Below are positions 20,323 through 31,932 of a DNA stretch of 64,000 nucleotides, piece after piece; the first letter of the stretch is position 1, and the number at the start of each line of letters is the position of its first letter. This DNA comes from Caulobacterales bacterium (GTDB lineage Bacteria > Pseudomonadota > Alphaproteobacteria > Caulobacterales > Caulobacteraceae). The translations under genes and the position numbers were made by a program. The stretch lies in NCBI GenBank assembly GCA_016183935.1, contig JACPDR010000030.1:1-64000 (forward strand), written 5' to 3'. Below the pieces are notes generated by a model, which worked only from the letters and a program-made list of their open reading frames with translations, searched no databases and was not told the DNA's origin.

Positions 20323-21557
20323 GCGAAGAACTCACGGGCCTTGATCAGGGCGTCGGCGAAGGCGTCGGCGTCCTCGATCGTATTATATAGGGCGAAGGAG
20401 GCGCGGGCGCTCGACGTCAGGCCGAAACGCTTCGCCAGCGGCTCGGCGCAGTGCAGGCCGGCCCGCACGGCGACGCCATAGCGGTCCATCACCTGGGCGA
20501 TGTCGTGGGCGTGGGCCCCGTCGACGGTGAAGGTCAGGATGGCCCCCTTCCCCTCGGCCTCGCCGACGACGCGCAGCCAGTTGACCCCGGCCAACCGAGC
20601 CCGGGCGTGGTCGTACAGGGCGTGCTCGTGGGCGGTGATCGCCGCCTTGTCGAACTGGCTCAGCCATTCGATCGAGGCGCCGAGGCCGATGGCCTCGAGG
20701 ATCGGCGGCGTCCCGGCTTCGAAGCGGTGCGGCGGCTTCGCATAGGTGATCCGCTCGCATTCGACGGTCTCGATCATTTCGCCGCCGCCCTGGTACGGCG
20801 GCAGCGCCTCCAGCGCCTCGGCGGTCCCATACAGGGCGCCGATGCCCGTCGGTCCGTAGAGCTTGTGGCCGGTGAAGACGTAGAAGTCGCAGCCGATGGC
20901 CTGCACGTCGGGAGTCGCGTGCACCGCCCCCTGGCAGCCGTCGATCAGCACCCGCGCACCGACGGCGTGGGCCATCTCCGTGATCGCCTGCACCGGGTTG
21001 ATGGTGCCCAGCACGTTCGACATGTGGGTCACCGCGACCATGCGCGTCTTCGGTCCCAGCAGGTCGGCGTAGGCCGCCATGTCCAGCGATCCGTCGTCCC
21101 GCACCGGAATCCACTTCAGCACCGCCCCGCGCCGTTCGCGCAGCAGGTGCCACGGTACGATGTTGGAGTGGTGCTCCATCTCCGAGACGATGATCTCGTC
21201 GCCGGGATGAATGGACTGGCCGAAGCTGGAGGCGACCAGATTGATCGCCTCGGTGCCGCCCTTGGTCCAGACGATGTTGGTCGCGGCCTCCGCATTGAGG
21301 AACCGCGCGACGCTCTCGCGCGCCGCCTCAAAGGCCTCGGTCGTCTCGTTGGCCAGCGTGTGCAGGCCGCGATGGACGTTGGCGTATGACCCCTCCATCG
21401 TCCGCACCATGGCGTCGATCACCGCCCGCGGCTTTTGCGCCGAGGCGGCCGAGTCCAGATAGACCAGCGGCTTGCCGTTCACCGTCCGCGACAGGATCGG
21501 GAACTGGGCCCGCGCTGCGTGGGCGTCGAAGGTTTTCACAAGCGAGCCGTCAGCCAT
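20319..21557 (-). CDS. sufS: cysteine desulfurase SufS (group II)
   Basis: 412 residues from the ATG at 21557; the upstream in-frame extension is sufD sequence in another frame. PLP enzyme that removes sulfur from cysteine for the SUF scaffold. Visible: LDSAASAQKP, GGTEAINLV, MEHHSNIVPW, the PLP lysine in FTGHKLYGPTG, and the short-loop active cysteine in RAGLHCAEPL, characteristic of SufS. Overlaps the end of sufD by 22 nt. No SufE gene is in the window. Confidence 0.96.
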   Translation of the reverse strand: MADGSLVKTFDAHAARAQFPILSRTVNGKPLVYLDSAASAQKPRAVIDAMVRTMEGSYANVHRGLHTLANETTEAFEAARESVARFLNAEAATNIVWTKGGTEAINLVASSFGQSIHPGDEIIVSEMEHHSNIVPWHLLRERRGAVLKWIPVRDDGSLDMAAYADLLGPKTRMVAVTHMSNVLGTINPVQAITEMAHAVGARVLIDGCQGAVHATPDVQAIGCDFYVFTGHKLYGPTGIGALYGTAEALEALPPYQGGGEMIETVECERITYAKPPHRFEAGTPPILEAIGLGASIEWLSQFDKAAITAHEHALYDHARARLAGVNWLRVVGEAEGKGAILTFTVDGAHAHDIAQVMDRYGVAVRAGLHCAEPLAKRFGLTSSARASFALYNTIEDADAFADALIKAREFFA

Positions 21558-22562
21558 GCCCTCACCACCTCTCTCGCGCCGTCGTGTTCGATGCGGTCGA
21601 CCACCTCGACCAGGAAGGCCTCGGTCAGCAGGGCCCGCGCCTCGTCGGCCGGGATGCCCCGCTGCTGCAGATAGAACAGCGCCGCCGGGTCCAGATTGCC
21701 GACCGTGTTGCCGTGGGCGCACTGCACGTCGTCGGCGTAGATGACCAGCTCCGGCTTGGCGTCGACCTCGGCCCGCTCGCCGAGGATCAGGGCGTGGTGG
21801 CCCATGCGCGCGTCGGTGCCGTCGGCCCCGCGCTCGACCACGATCTTGCCCTGGAAGACGCCGCGGGCGGTGTCGCGCACCACGCCCTTGGCCAGTTGCG
21901 AGGTCGTCCCGTCCGGGCCGAGATGGTCGACTACGCTGGTCAGGTCGGCGTGCCGGGCGCCGTCGAGTAGGTAGAGGCCGTCGAGACGGACGTCGGCGCC
22001 AACGCCGGCATGGGCCAGCTGCGTCTCCAGCCGCTGCAGCTTCGCGCCCGTGGTCGCGATGGTCTGGCGATAGCGGCCGCCCGGCGCGACCCGCACCCCG
22101 GCGTTGGTGACGGCGATGGCGTCGGCCGGCTCTTCGGCCAGCACGATGCGGGTGACCTCGGCCCCCTCGGCGACATCCAGCTCGATCCGGTTGTGGGCGA
22201 CCCAGGCCGAGCCGGCGCCCTCATGGCTTTCCAGCAGCAGCAGCCGCGCGCCGGGCCGGGCGGCGATGCGCACGCTAGCGGTGTGGCCGGTGTTCACGGC
22301 GTCGGAAACGAAGCGCAGGCGCAGCGTCTGTTCGCCGGAGGCCACGAAGGCGTCGGCGCCGACCGCCCGACCGTTGGCGAAGGCCAGCGTCTCGCCGCCG
22401 AGTGCGCCGAACGGCCCCTCGCCGGACACCTCGGCTGGCGCCGACGGTTGCGGCGACTCGCGAAGATATTTCCGCAGGTCGGCAGGTCACTGTATTTCCA
22501 AGCCTCGACCCGGCGCGAGGGGAAGCTGGAGGCGTCGCGGAGATCGATCTGTGCGGGCGCGT

Positions 22563-22566
<4 letters not shown>
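21536..22566 (-). pseudogene. sufD: sufD, frame shifted near its 5' end by an 8-nt tandem near-duplication
   Basis: SufD is a scaffold partner of SufB and SufC. The gene starts at a GTG (22566) overlapping the sufC stop. The first 28 codons are typical SufD, ending VEAWKYSDL (to 22483). The downstream frame is also typical SufD (RKYLRESPQPSAP onward to 21536), but offset. At the junction the bases GACCTGCC (22488-22481) are followed by GACCTGCG (22480-22473), a near-perfect tandem copy. Removing eight bases restores one 340-residue frame. As written, the N-terminal frame runs off into unrelated sequence, while an internal GTG at 22429 could start a 297-residue truncated protein. Confidence 0.88.
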
Positions 22567-23311
<745 letters not shown>

Positions 23312-23312
<1 letters not shown>

Positions 23313-23547
23313 TACACAATCACGCTTGTATCGACGTCAGACAGGACGGACTTCGCCTCAGTCAGCGCCTTGATGAGTTCATTGCAGTCGAGGTCCCACG
23401 CGGCGCCGCCGTGTCGCGGGCGAAGTTGGACAGCGAGTCCCGAAGACTCGATGCGAACCTCAGCGAACACCTCGTCATTCTGGAGAAGCTCGCACGTCAG
23501 GAAGTCGCGCTCCGGAGGAGACGCAACAAGTACTTCGATTGCCCTGC

Positions 23548-23551
<4 letters not shown>
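23312..23551 (-). CDS. orf79, unknown small protein inserted between sufB and sufC
   Basis: 79 residues from a GTG overlapping the sufB stop (GTGA). Its stop TAA overlaps the sufC ATG. Soluble and acidic, with strands then a helix ([19 protein letters not shown]). Two cysteines (C20, C56). Codon use is noticeably less GC-rich than sufB and sufC on either side (several ATC/TCA/ACA/GTA-type codons near its end), suggesting later insertion. Not recognised. Confidence 0.68.
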
Positions 23552-25017
<1,466 letters not shown>

Positions 25018-25020
25018 GAC

Positions 25021-26160
25021 TTACGCGACTTCCTTCACGCGGTCCGAATGACGCGCGCGGTGCTTCTCATATGAGGCGACCCAGGCCTCGGCGAACCGCG
25101 ACCAATCGCCCTCCACCGTGCCCCAGCCGCCCGAGATCCGCACGCCGCCGGTGGCCAGATGGTCCAACCCCATGGCGGAGATCGCCTTGGACGGCTTGGT
25201 CTTGCCCGACGAGCAGGCGCTGCCCGCCGACACCATCACGCCCAACAGGTCGAGGGTGATCAGTTGCTGCGGGCTGTCCCAGCCTTCGACGGCCATGAAC
25301 AGGGTGTTGGGCAGGCGTTCGACGGCGCCGCCGATGACGGTCGCGCCGGCGGCCCGGACCCGGGCCTCGGCCGCGTCGCGCCACGTCTTGTGCGCCAGCG
25401 CCTGCGGCAGATCGCGCGCCGCGCAGTCCGCCGCCACGCCGAAGCCGGCGATGCCCGGCACGTTCTCGGTGCCCGCGCGCAGGCCGCGCTCCTGCCCCGC
25501 CCCGTGCAGGGTGCGGATGATCGGGACGCCGTCTCTGGACACCAGCGCGCCAACGCCCTGCGGTCCGCCCAGCTTGTGCGCCGACAGGGTCAGGGTGTCC
25601 GCATCCAGCGCGCGCATGTCGACCGGGATCTTGCCCGCCGACTGGATGGCGTCGACGTGCAGCCAGCCGCCCGCCGCCCGCACCAGCGCGGCGGCCTCGG
25701 TGATCGGCTGGATCACGCCGCTCTCGTTGTTCGCATGATGGATGGCGACCACGGCCCGGCCCGGCCGCTGCAGCGCCTCCGCCAGCCAGGTCAGATCGAC
25801 GACGCCGTTGGCGTCGACCGGCAGCACCTCGACCGGCTTGCCGCTCACCGCCGCGGCCTCGGCCACGCACGGATGCTCGGTCGCCCCGACGATCAGCCGC
25901 TCGCAGCCGGCCGCCAGAGCGCTCAGGATCGCCTGGGCGTTCGACTCCGTGCCGCCGCTGGAGAACACCACCGCCGTCGGATCGGCCCCGACCAGGTCGG
26001 CGACCTGCGCCCGCGCCGTCTCGATCCGCGCCCGCGCCCGCCGCCCGGCGGCGTGCACCGCCGAGGGATTGCCGTTGTCGGCCAGCGCCTTCGCCATCAC
26101 GTCCTGCACTTCCGGACGGACCAGACCCGAGGCGTTGTAATCGAGATAGACCGCGCTCAC
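25021..26160 (-). CDS. cysteine desulfurase (NifS/IscS-type, group I)
   Basis: 379 residues from a GTG overlapping the iscR stop (GTGA). PLP enzyme: YLDYNASG, SSGGTESNAQAI, ATEHPC, PLP lysine in LSAHKLGGPQG, and the long flexible active-site loop SAGSACSSGKT typical of group I. With SufS downstream, the operon therefore carries two desulfurases of different groups. The first gene after the regulator in suf operons of this lineage is often of this type. Confidence 0.94.
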   Translation of the reverse strand: MSAVYLDYNASGLVRPEVQDVMAKALADNGNPSAVHAAGRRARARIETARAQVADLVGADPTAVVFSSGGTESNAQAILSALAAGCERLIVGATEHPCVAEAAAVSGKPVEVLPVDANGVVDLTWLAEALQRPGRAVVAIHHANNESGVIQPITEAAALVRAAGGWLHVDAIQSAGKIPVDMRALDADTLTLSAHKLGGPQGVGALVSRDGVPIIRTLHGAGQERGLRAGTENVPGIAGFGVAADCAARDLPQALAHKTWRDAAEARVRAAGATVIGGAVERLPNTLFMAVEGWDSPQQLITLDLLGVMVSAGSACSSGKTKPSKAISAMGLDHLATGGVRISGGWGTVEGDWSRFAEAWVASYEKHRARHSDRVKEVA

Positions 26161-26630
26161 GCCGCCACTCCCACGTCGGCCGCAGGCGCCTTGCGACGCC
26201 GCCCGGTGCGGTTCATCACCACGTCCTCAAGCGACACGCCGGCCAGGTAACGGTGGATCTCATCGCCGAGGTCCTCCCACAGATTGTGGGTGATGCAGCG
26301 CTCGCCGGCCATCATGCAGCCCTTGGGCGACGAATGGCCGATGCAGCGCGTGGCGCGGATCGGCTCGTCGACCGCCAGGACGATCTCGGCCACCACCGTC
26401 TCATGCGCCCCCTTGGCCAGCCGGTAGCCGCCGCCCGGCCCGCGCACGCTCTGCACCAGGCCGCTTTTGCGCAGACGGGCGAACAACTGTTCGAGATAGC
26501 TCAGCGAGATTTCCTGGCGCGCCGCGATCTCGGCCAGCGACACGGCCCGCTGCACGCCGTCGGCGCGGCCGTTCTTGGCCAGATCGGCCATCGCCATCAC
26601 GGCGTATCGTCCCTTGGTCGACAGTCGCAT
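26157..26630 (-). CDS. iscR: Rrf2-family Fe-S regulator (IscR-like)
   Basis: 157 residues. N-terminal winged helix (MRLSTKGRYAVMAMADLA, recognition region SLSYLEQLFARLRKSGLV, wing RGPGGGYRLA) and three cluster-binding cysteines C96, C105 and C112 in the arrangement used by IscR. Known family behaviour is cluster-dependent repression of its own operon. It heads the suf-met unit, so self-regulation is likely. A basic tail (GRRRKAPA) ends the protein. Confidence 0.94.
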   Translation of the reverse strand: MRLSTKGRYAVMAMADLAKNGRADGVQRAVSLAEIAARQEISLSYLEQLFARLRKSGLVQSVRGPGGGYRLAKGAHETVVAEIVLAVDEPIRATRCIGHSSPKGCMMAGERCITHNLWEDLGDEIHRYLAGVSLEDVVMNRTGRRRKAPAADVGVAA

Positions 26631-26711
26631 CGCACACCTTCAAAATTCGCGCGCTTTTCGGGGGTCCTGTGCTAGAACCCGCGCCTTCGCAAACGCGTCG
26701 GCACGCATCGC

Positions 26712-26741
26712 GGACTTAGAAAGTCCTACCGCTGCGGTCAA
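26712..26741 (-). promoter_or_regulatory. candidate promoter and operator of the iscR-suf operon
   Basis: Reading leftward, TTGACC (26741-26736) and TAAGTC (26718-26713) are 17 bases apart. The -10 region lies inside a perfect inverted repeat GGACTT-AGA-AAGTCC (26712-26726). ATACTTGAC at the -35 side also resembles the left half of IscR type 1 sites. This is the only AT-richer patch in the 160-bp gap before iscR. Confidence 0.45.
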
Positions 26742-26791
26742 GTATTACGCACCTGCGAAACGACAGTTGAACACGGGAATTCGCGCCGCCC

Positions 26792-27442
26792 ATGCCTGAA
26801 GTCATTCTGCCCGGGGCCTCGGGCCGCATCGAAGGCCGCTATTCGCCGGGCAAGCGCCCGAACGCCCCGATCGCCCTGATCCTGCACCCGCACCCCAAGG
26901 CGGGCGGGCATATGAACAACCCGGTCACCGTGACCCTGTACCAGCTGTTCGTGAAGCGCGGCTTCGCGACACTGCGCTACAACAGCCGCGGCGTGGGCAA
27001 GTCGCAGGGCGAGTTCGATTCGGGCATCGGCGAGTTGGCCGACGCGGCCACGGCGCTGGACTGGCTGCAGGCCAACAACCCCGGCGCCACCCAGACCTGG
27101 GTCGCCGGCTACCAGTTCGGGGCCTATATCGGCATGCAGCTGTTGATGCGCCGGCCCGAGACCGACGGCTTCATCTCGGTCTCGCCGCCGTCGAACATGT
27201 ACGATTTCAGCTTCCTGGCCCCCTGCCCCGCCTCGGGCCTGTTCCTGCACGGCACCGCCGACACCGTGGTGCCGCCGGTCGAGGTCGAGCGCGTGGTCAA
27301 CAAGCTGCGCACCCAGAAGGGCATCATCATCGACTACGAGCTGGAGGAAGGCGCGAGCCACTTCTGGCAGGACCACATCGACGCCGTCGACCGCCGCGTC
27401 GGGGCCTATCTGGACAAGCGGCTGGAAGAGAAGCCGGCCTGA
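26792..27442 (+). CDS. alpha/beta-hydrolase-fold protein with altered nucleophile elbow
   Basis: 216 residues with the fold of dienelactone-hydrolase-like proteins: LILHPHPKAGG, LRYNSRGVGKSQGEFD, then the nucleophile elbow, which reads GYQFGA with glutamine 108 where catalytic serine is expected. The Asp-containing HGTADTVVPP loop and late ASHFW histidine remain. As written it lacks the usual nucleophile and may be non-hydrolytic or use another residue. Divergent from iscR across the candidate operator. Confidence 0.85.
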   Translation: MPEVILPGASGRIEGRYSPGKRPNAPIALILHPHPKAGGHMNNPVTVTLYQLFVKRGFATLRYNSRGVGKSQGEFDSGIGELADAATALDWLQANNPGATQTWVAGYQFGAYIGMQLLMRRPETDGFISVSPPSNMYDFSFLAPCPASGLFLHGTADTVVPPVEVERVVNKLRTQKGIIIDYELEEGASHFWQDHIDAVDRRVGAYLDKRLEEKPA

Positions 27443-27475
27443 TCCTACATCCGGGTCTCACGCGTTGGGACCGGG

Positions 27476-28750
27476 ATGGACCAGGACATCGTCATCGTCG
27501 GGGGCGGCGCCGGCGGGCTCGAGCTCGCCGCGCGTCTTGGCCGACGGCTGGGCCGGCGCGAGGGCCGCCGGCGCGTCCTGCTGATCGACCGCTCGATCTT
27601 CCACCTCTGGAAGCCGACCCTGCACGAGGTCGCCGCCGGATCGCTGGATTCGCATCAGGAGGGGCTGTCCTACCCCTTCCTCGCCCGCCGGAATAATTTC
27701 AGCTTCGCGTTCGGCGAACTCTCGGGCGTGGACCCCGTCGCGCGGACGATCGAGTTGGCGGCGGTCAAGGACGAGGCCGGCGACCGGCTGATCCCGCCCC
27801 GGACGCTGCCCTACGGCACGCTGGTTCTGGCTATCGGCAGCGGGTCCAACCTGTTCGACACCCCCGGCGCGGCCGAGCACGCCCATTTCCTCGAGAACGT
27901 CGCCGACGCGGAGGCCTTCAACAGGCATCTGGTCGCCGCCTTCCTCGCGGCCGCCTATTCCAGCCACCGGACCCTGAACATCGCCATCGTCGGCGCCGGG
28001 GCGACCGGCGTGGAGCTGTCCACCGAGCTGATCGAGGGTCATGACGAGCTGTCGTCGGGACTGGCCGAGGACCAGCGCTTCGGGCTGACCGTGACCCTCG
28101 TCGAGGCTGCGCCGCGCATCCTCGGCGGCCTGCCCGAACGGGTCGCCGACAAGGCGGTGCGCGCGCTCGAGGCGAAGGGGGTCCGCCTGCTGACCGGCGC
28201 GAAGGTCGAGCGGGTCCGCGCCGACGGCCTCGACACCACCGCCGGGGACGTGCCGGCCGACCTGACCGTCTGGGCCGCGGGCGTGAAGTCGCCGGAGCGC
28301 AATCGGGCCTTCGGGCTCGAGACCGGCCGCCTGAACCAGTTCACCGTTGACGACCATCTGCGGGCTTCCGCGCCCGGCGTCTACGCCATGGGCGACTGCG
28401 CGGAAGCCCCCGGACCGGGCGGCCGCCCCGTCCCGGCCCGGGCCCAGGCGGCGGCGCAGCAGGCGGCGTATCTGAGCCGCGCGCTGGTCGATCCGTCGCG
28501 CGATCCCGGCCCCTTCGTCTATCGCGACCGCGGCTCCCTCGTCTCACTGGGCGGCGAGGGCGGCGTCGGCTCCCTGATGGGCGGTCTCGGCGGTCCGAAC
28601 TTCCTCATCGAGGGACTGATCGCCCGCTGGGTCTACATGGGGCTCCACCTCGACCACCATCGCGCGATCATCGGCGCGCCGCGCACCCTGCTCCTCGCCC
28701 TCTCCCGCCTGCTGCACCGCCGCGTCTCCGGACGGCTGAAGCTGCACTAG
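27476..28750 (+). CDS. ndh: type II NADH dehydrogenase (NDH-2)
   Basis: 424 residues. Single-subunit, non-pumping NADH:quinone oxidoreductase of the inner membrane face. FAD-binding IVIVGGGAGGLELA at the N-terminus, PTLHEVAAG, NADH-binding IAIVGAGATGVELS in the middle, YAMGDCAEAP, RAQAAAQQAAYL, and a hydrophobic/amphipathic C-terminus (ending with RVSGRLKLH) for membrane attachment. It offers an alternative NADH entry to the quinone pool. Its stop overlaps the convergent namZ stop by four bases. Confidence 0.93.
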   Translation: MDQDIVIVGGGAGGLELAARLGRRLGRREGRRRVLLIDRSIFHLWKPTLHEVAAGSLDSHQEGLSYPFLARRNNFSFAFGELSGVDPVARTIELAAVKDEAGDRLIPPRTLPYGTLVLAIGSGSNLFDTPGAAEHAHFLENVADAEAFNRHLVAAFLAAAYSSHRTLNIAIVGAGATGVELSTELIEGHDELSSGLAEDQRFGLTVTLVEAAPRILGGLPERVADKAVRALEAKGVRLLTGAKVERVRADGLDTTAGDVPADLTVWAAGVKSPERNRAFGLETGRLNQFTVDDHLRASAPGVYAMGDCAEAPGPGGRPVPARAQAAAQQAAYLSRALVDPSRDPGPFVYRDRGSLVSLGGEGGVGSLMGGLGGPNFLIEGLIARWVYMGLHLDHHRAIIGAPRTLLLALSRLLHRRVSGRLKLH

Positions 28751-29949
28751 TAGAGCAGATAGGGCTTTCGCTCTTCGCGCCACGCGGCTTCGTCGGGGAC
28801 CGTCAGCGCATCCAGGTCGGCCGGCGTGGCCGCCGGGTCGTCGACCCACTCCCGCAACGCCGACCCGCCGTTGATCACGTCGATGGCCAGCTTGCCGAAC
28901 TCGTATTCGTACGGGAAATCCCGCCACAGGTCGTAGTCGGGATACAGCCGGCGGATGGCCTTGAACGCCAGCGCCTGCACCCGCCACGGCCGGAACGCCG
29001 CGTGGTCGTAGGCGGGGCCCGCGACATGCATCTGCACGCCGTTGCACAGCGTGCCGACGTGCTTGTGGAAGGTCGGCTCGAACCAGCAGTCGCGTAAGGT
29101 ACAGCCCTTCAGCCATTCCGGGGCCAGCGCCTGCATCTCGGCGATCACCCGCCGCGCCTCGATATCCGGCGCCCCGAAGAGCTCCAGCGGCCGGGTGGTG
29201 CCCCGCCCCTCCGACAGCGTCGTCCCCTCCAGCATCACCGTCCCGGCGTAGGCCCGCGCCATCGACACATTGGGCGCGTTGGGACTGGGGTTGACCCACT
29301 CGCGCTCCAGCAGCGGCCAGCCATGGCCCGGCCCCTCGTCCGGCCTCCAGCCCTCCATCTCGATGACGCGGTAATCCACGTCCAGCTTGAACCGGTCGAT
29401 GAACCACAGGCCCAGCTCGCCCAGCGTCATCCCGTGCCGCATCGGCATCGGCCCCGCCCCGACGAAGCTCTCCCAGCCCGGCCGCAGGGTCAGGCCCTCG
29501 ACCGGCCGCCCGGCGGGGTTGGGCCGATCCAGCACCCACACCGTCTTGCCGTGCTCCGCCGCCGCCTCGAGCACATAGAGCAGCGTCGTGATGAAGGTGT
29601 AGATGCGGCAGCCGAGGTCCTGCATGTCGACCAGCAGCACATCGAACGTGCCCATGGCCTGGCCGGTCGGGCGGCGCACCTCGCCATAAAGGCTGAACAC
29701 CGGAATGCCGTGCCGGGGATCGGTGAAGTCCGGCGACTCCATCATGTTGTCCTGCAGGTCGCCGCGCATGCCGTGCTGCGGTCCGAAGGCGGCGGTCAGC
29801 TGGATATCGGGACAGGCCGCCAGCGCATCCAGCGAATGCGTCAGGTCCGCCGTCACCGACGCGGGGTGACCCAGCACTGCCACGCGCCTGCCCTTCAGCG
29901 GCGCGCGCAGTTCGGGGTCGGACAACAGGCGGTCGAGGCCGGTTTTCAT
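28747..29949 (-). CDS. namZ: exo-beta-N-acetylmuramidase family protein (NamZ, DUF1343)
   Basis: 400 residues matching DUF1343, characterised as peptidoglycan exo-N-acetylmuramidase. Family segments: AFGPQHGMRGDLQDNMMES, FSLYGEVRRPT, VDMQDLGCRIYTF, RPNPAGR, EGTTLSEGRGTTRPLELFGAP. It lacks a strong signal peptide, so a cytoplasmic cell-wall recycling role is possible. The start overlaps the DOMON-like gene stop (ATGA). Confidence 0.9.
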   Translation of the reverse strand: MKTGLDRLLSDPELRAPLKGRRVAVLGHPASVTADLTHSLDALAACPDIQLTAAFGPQHGMRGDLQDNMMESPDFTDPRHGIPVFSLYGEVRRPTGQAMGTFDVLLVDMQDLGCRIYTFITTLLYVLEAAAEHGKTVWVLDRPNPAGRPVEGLTLRPGWESFVGAGPMPMRHGMTLGELGLWFIDRFKLDVDYRVIEMEGWRPDEGPGHGWPLLEREWVNPSPNAPNVSMARAYAGTVMLEGTTLSEGRGTTRPLELFGAPDIEARRVIAEMQALAPEWLKGCTLRDCWFEPTFHKHVGTLCNGVQMHVAGPAYDHAAFRPWRVQALAFKAIRRLYPDYDLWRDFPYEYEFGKLAIDVINGGSALREWVDDPAATPADLDALTVPDEAAWREERKPYLLY

Positions 29950-30587
29950 GCGGGCTCCGGGCGGACAGACAGGGTGAATGAGTCGGGATGGTGAAAGTCG
30001 GGCTTTTCAGCCGGATGTGCCAGCGCCCAATAGGCTTTCCCGCCGTCGATGGTCTCCAACACCGCAGAGACACCAATCGCCCGAACATGAGGCCAACCGC
30101 GCCAATTGACCCAAGCCTTCAGCTCGAAATCGTCACCATCACGTCTCACGTCCACGATTTCGACTGACCCGTCGAGTTCGGTCATGCCGCTGCGATAGCC
30201 GTCGAACTGATAGGCCGCCCAATGGCCGGAGGGGGCGACGTTGAACTCGGTATAGCTCCCGTCAGGCAGCAGCCCGAAGATTTCCAGACAGGTGCTGCGC
30301 CAAAGGCCGTCGGTTCTTCCGAGCTTGGCCGGAACCAGCTGGTCGTCCCCGGGCTCCAGCCCCATGGTTTTCAGCAGCGTGCTCCTGACGAAATCGGCCT
30401 GCTTCAACGCGCGCGCTTCAGTCAACGCCGGTTCGGGGGGCGGAAACACCAGGCGATCGCCGAATCCGACCAGGCGAAACGTGAGGAGGACATAACTGCG
30501 TCCCTCAATGTCGATGGTCGCGTGCAGAGCTACATCGCGGGTTTCATCTGGCGTCTCGAACGGCCGCAGCTCTGCGCTCAGGATCAT
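29946..30587 (-). CDS. DOMON-like domain protein, coupled to namZ
   Basis: 213 residues from the ATG at 30587 (residues before it in the longer frame look like upstream DNA). Beta-rich: CLEIFGLLPDGSYTEFNVAPSGHWAAYQFDGYRSGM in pieces matches the DOMON-like family, related to ligand/sugar-binding beta sandwiches. Typical tail: YWALAHPAEKPDFHHPDSFT. Codons are less GC-rich than the neighbours. Transcribed with namZ and divergent from tyrS. Confidence 0.8.
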   Translation of the reverse strand: MILSAELRPFETPDETRDVALHATIDIEGRSYVLLTFRLVGFGDRLVFPPPEPALTEARALKQADFVRSTLLKTMGLEPGDDQLVPAKLGRTDGLWRSTCLEIFGLLPDGSYTEFNVAPSGHWAAYQFDGYRSGMTELDGSVEIVDVRRDGDDFELKAWVNWRGWPHVRAIGVSAVLETIDGGKAYWALAHPAEKPDFHHPDSFTLSVRPEPA

Positions 30588-30664
30588 GGCTATCGCTTGG
30601 TTCGCCTGTTGTCGGGTCCGTGCTACACGCCCCTTCCCTCCCAAGCCAAGCCTGATCCCCGCCC

Positions 30665-31924
30665 ATGACCGCCGAGCCCGCTTTCAAGTCCGACTTCCTG
30701 CGCACGCTCCGCGACCGCGGCTACATCCATCAGGTCACCCACCCGGCCGAACTCGACGCCGCCGCCGCGTCCGGGATCGTCACCGGCTACATCGGCTTCG
30801 ACGCCACCGCCCCGTCGCTGCACGTCGGCAGCCTGATCCAGATCATGATGCTGCGCCGCCTCCAGCAGGCCGGCCACAAGCCGATCGTCCTGATGGGCGG
30901 CGGCACCACCAAGGTCGGCGACCCGACCGGCAAGGACGCCTCGCGGCCCCAGCTCACCGACGAGACCATCCAGTCGAACATCGCCTCGATCCGCACCGTG
31001 TTCGAGAAATTCCTCACCTTCGGCGACGGCCCGACCGATGCGGTCATGCTCGACAACGACCAATGGCTGTCGACCTACGGCTACATCCAGTTCCTGCGCG
31101 ACTTCGGCACGCATTTCACCGTCAACCGGATGCTCGCGTTCGACTCGGTCAAGCTGCGGCTGGAACGCGAGCAGCCGATGACTTTCCTCGAGTTCAACTA
31201 CATGCTGATGCAGTCGGTGGACTTCCTGGAGCTGAACCGGAGCCACGGCTGCGCCCTGCAGATGGGCGGCTCGGACCAGTGGGGCAACATCGTCTCGGGC
31301 GTCGATCTGGTCCGCCGCGTCGACCAGAAGGCCGCCTTCGGCCTGACCACCCCGCTGCTGACCACCGCCTCGGGCGGCAAGATGGGCAAGACGGCCCAGG
31401 GCGCGGTGTGGCTCAACGCGGAACAGCTGTCGCCGTATGACTACTGGCAGTTCTGGCGCAACGTCGACGACGCCGACGTGGGCAAGTTCCTGCGCCTGTT
31501 CACCGACCTGCCGCTGGACGAGATCGCCCGGCTGGAGGCCCTGCCCGGCGCCGGCATCAACGACGCCAAGAAGGCGCTGGCCGACGCGGCGACGACCATG
31601 CTGCACGGCGCCGACGCCGCCGCCCACGCCCGCGGCGCCGCCGAGGCCGCCTTCGAACAGGGCAAACTCTCCGCCGACCTTCCGACGGTCGAGATCCCGC
31701 AGGGCGAGGTCATCGGGGCCATGATCGCCGCCGTCGCCACGCGCGCCGGCCTGAGCACCTCCAACGGCGAGGCCCGACGCCTGGCCCAGGGCGGCGGCCT
31801 GCGCCTCAACGACGAAGTCATCGCCGACGGCGCCCGCCTGATCGACGCCGGCGACGTCAACGCCGACGGCGTGTTCAAGCTGGCGGCCGGCAAGAAGAAG
31901 ATCGTCCTCGTCCGCCCCACCTGA
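30665..31924 (+). CDS. tyrS: tyrosyl-tRNA synthetase
   Basis: 419 residues, class I aminoacyl-tRNA synthetase that charges tRNA-Tyr. HIGH-like motif as HVGS in [16 protein letters not shown]-like motif as KMGKT, tyrosine pocket GYIGFDATA, and a C-terminal S4 RNA-binding domain ([18 protein letters not shown]). Full length. Confidence 0.97.
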   Translation: MTAEPAFKSDFLRTLRDRGYIHQVTHPAELDAAAASGIVTGYIGFDATAPSLHVGSLIQIMMLRRLQQAGHKPIVLMGGGTTKVGDPTGKDASRPQLTDETIQSNIASIRTVFEKFLTFGDGPTDAVMLDNDQWLSTYGYIQFLRDFGTHFTVNRMLAFDSVKLRLEREQPMTFLEFNYMLMQSVDFLELNRSHGCALQMGGSDQWGNIVSGVDLVRRVDQKAAFGLTTPLLTTASGGKMGKTAQGAVWLNAEQLSPYDYWQFWRNVDDADVGKFLRLFTDLPLDEIARLEALPGAGINDAKKALADAATTMLHGADAAAHARGAAEAAFEQGKLSADLPTVEIPQGEVIGAMIAAVATRAGLSTSNGEARRLAQGGGLRLNDEVIADGARLIDAGDVNADGVFKLAAGKKKIVLVRPT

Positions 31925-31932
31925 GAGTCCGC

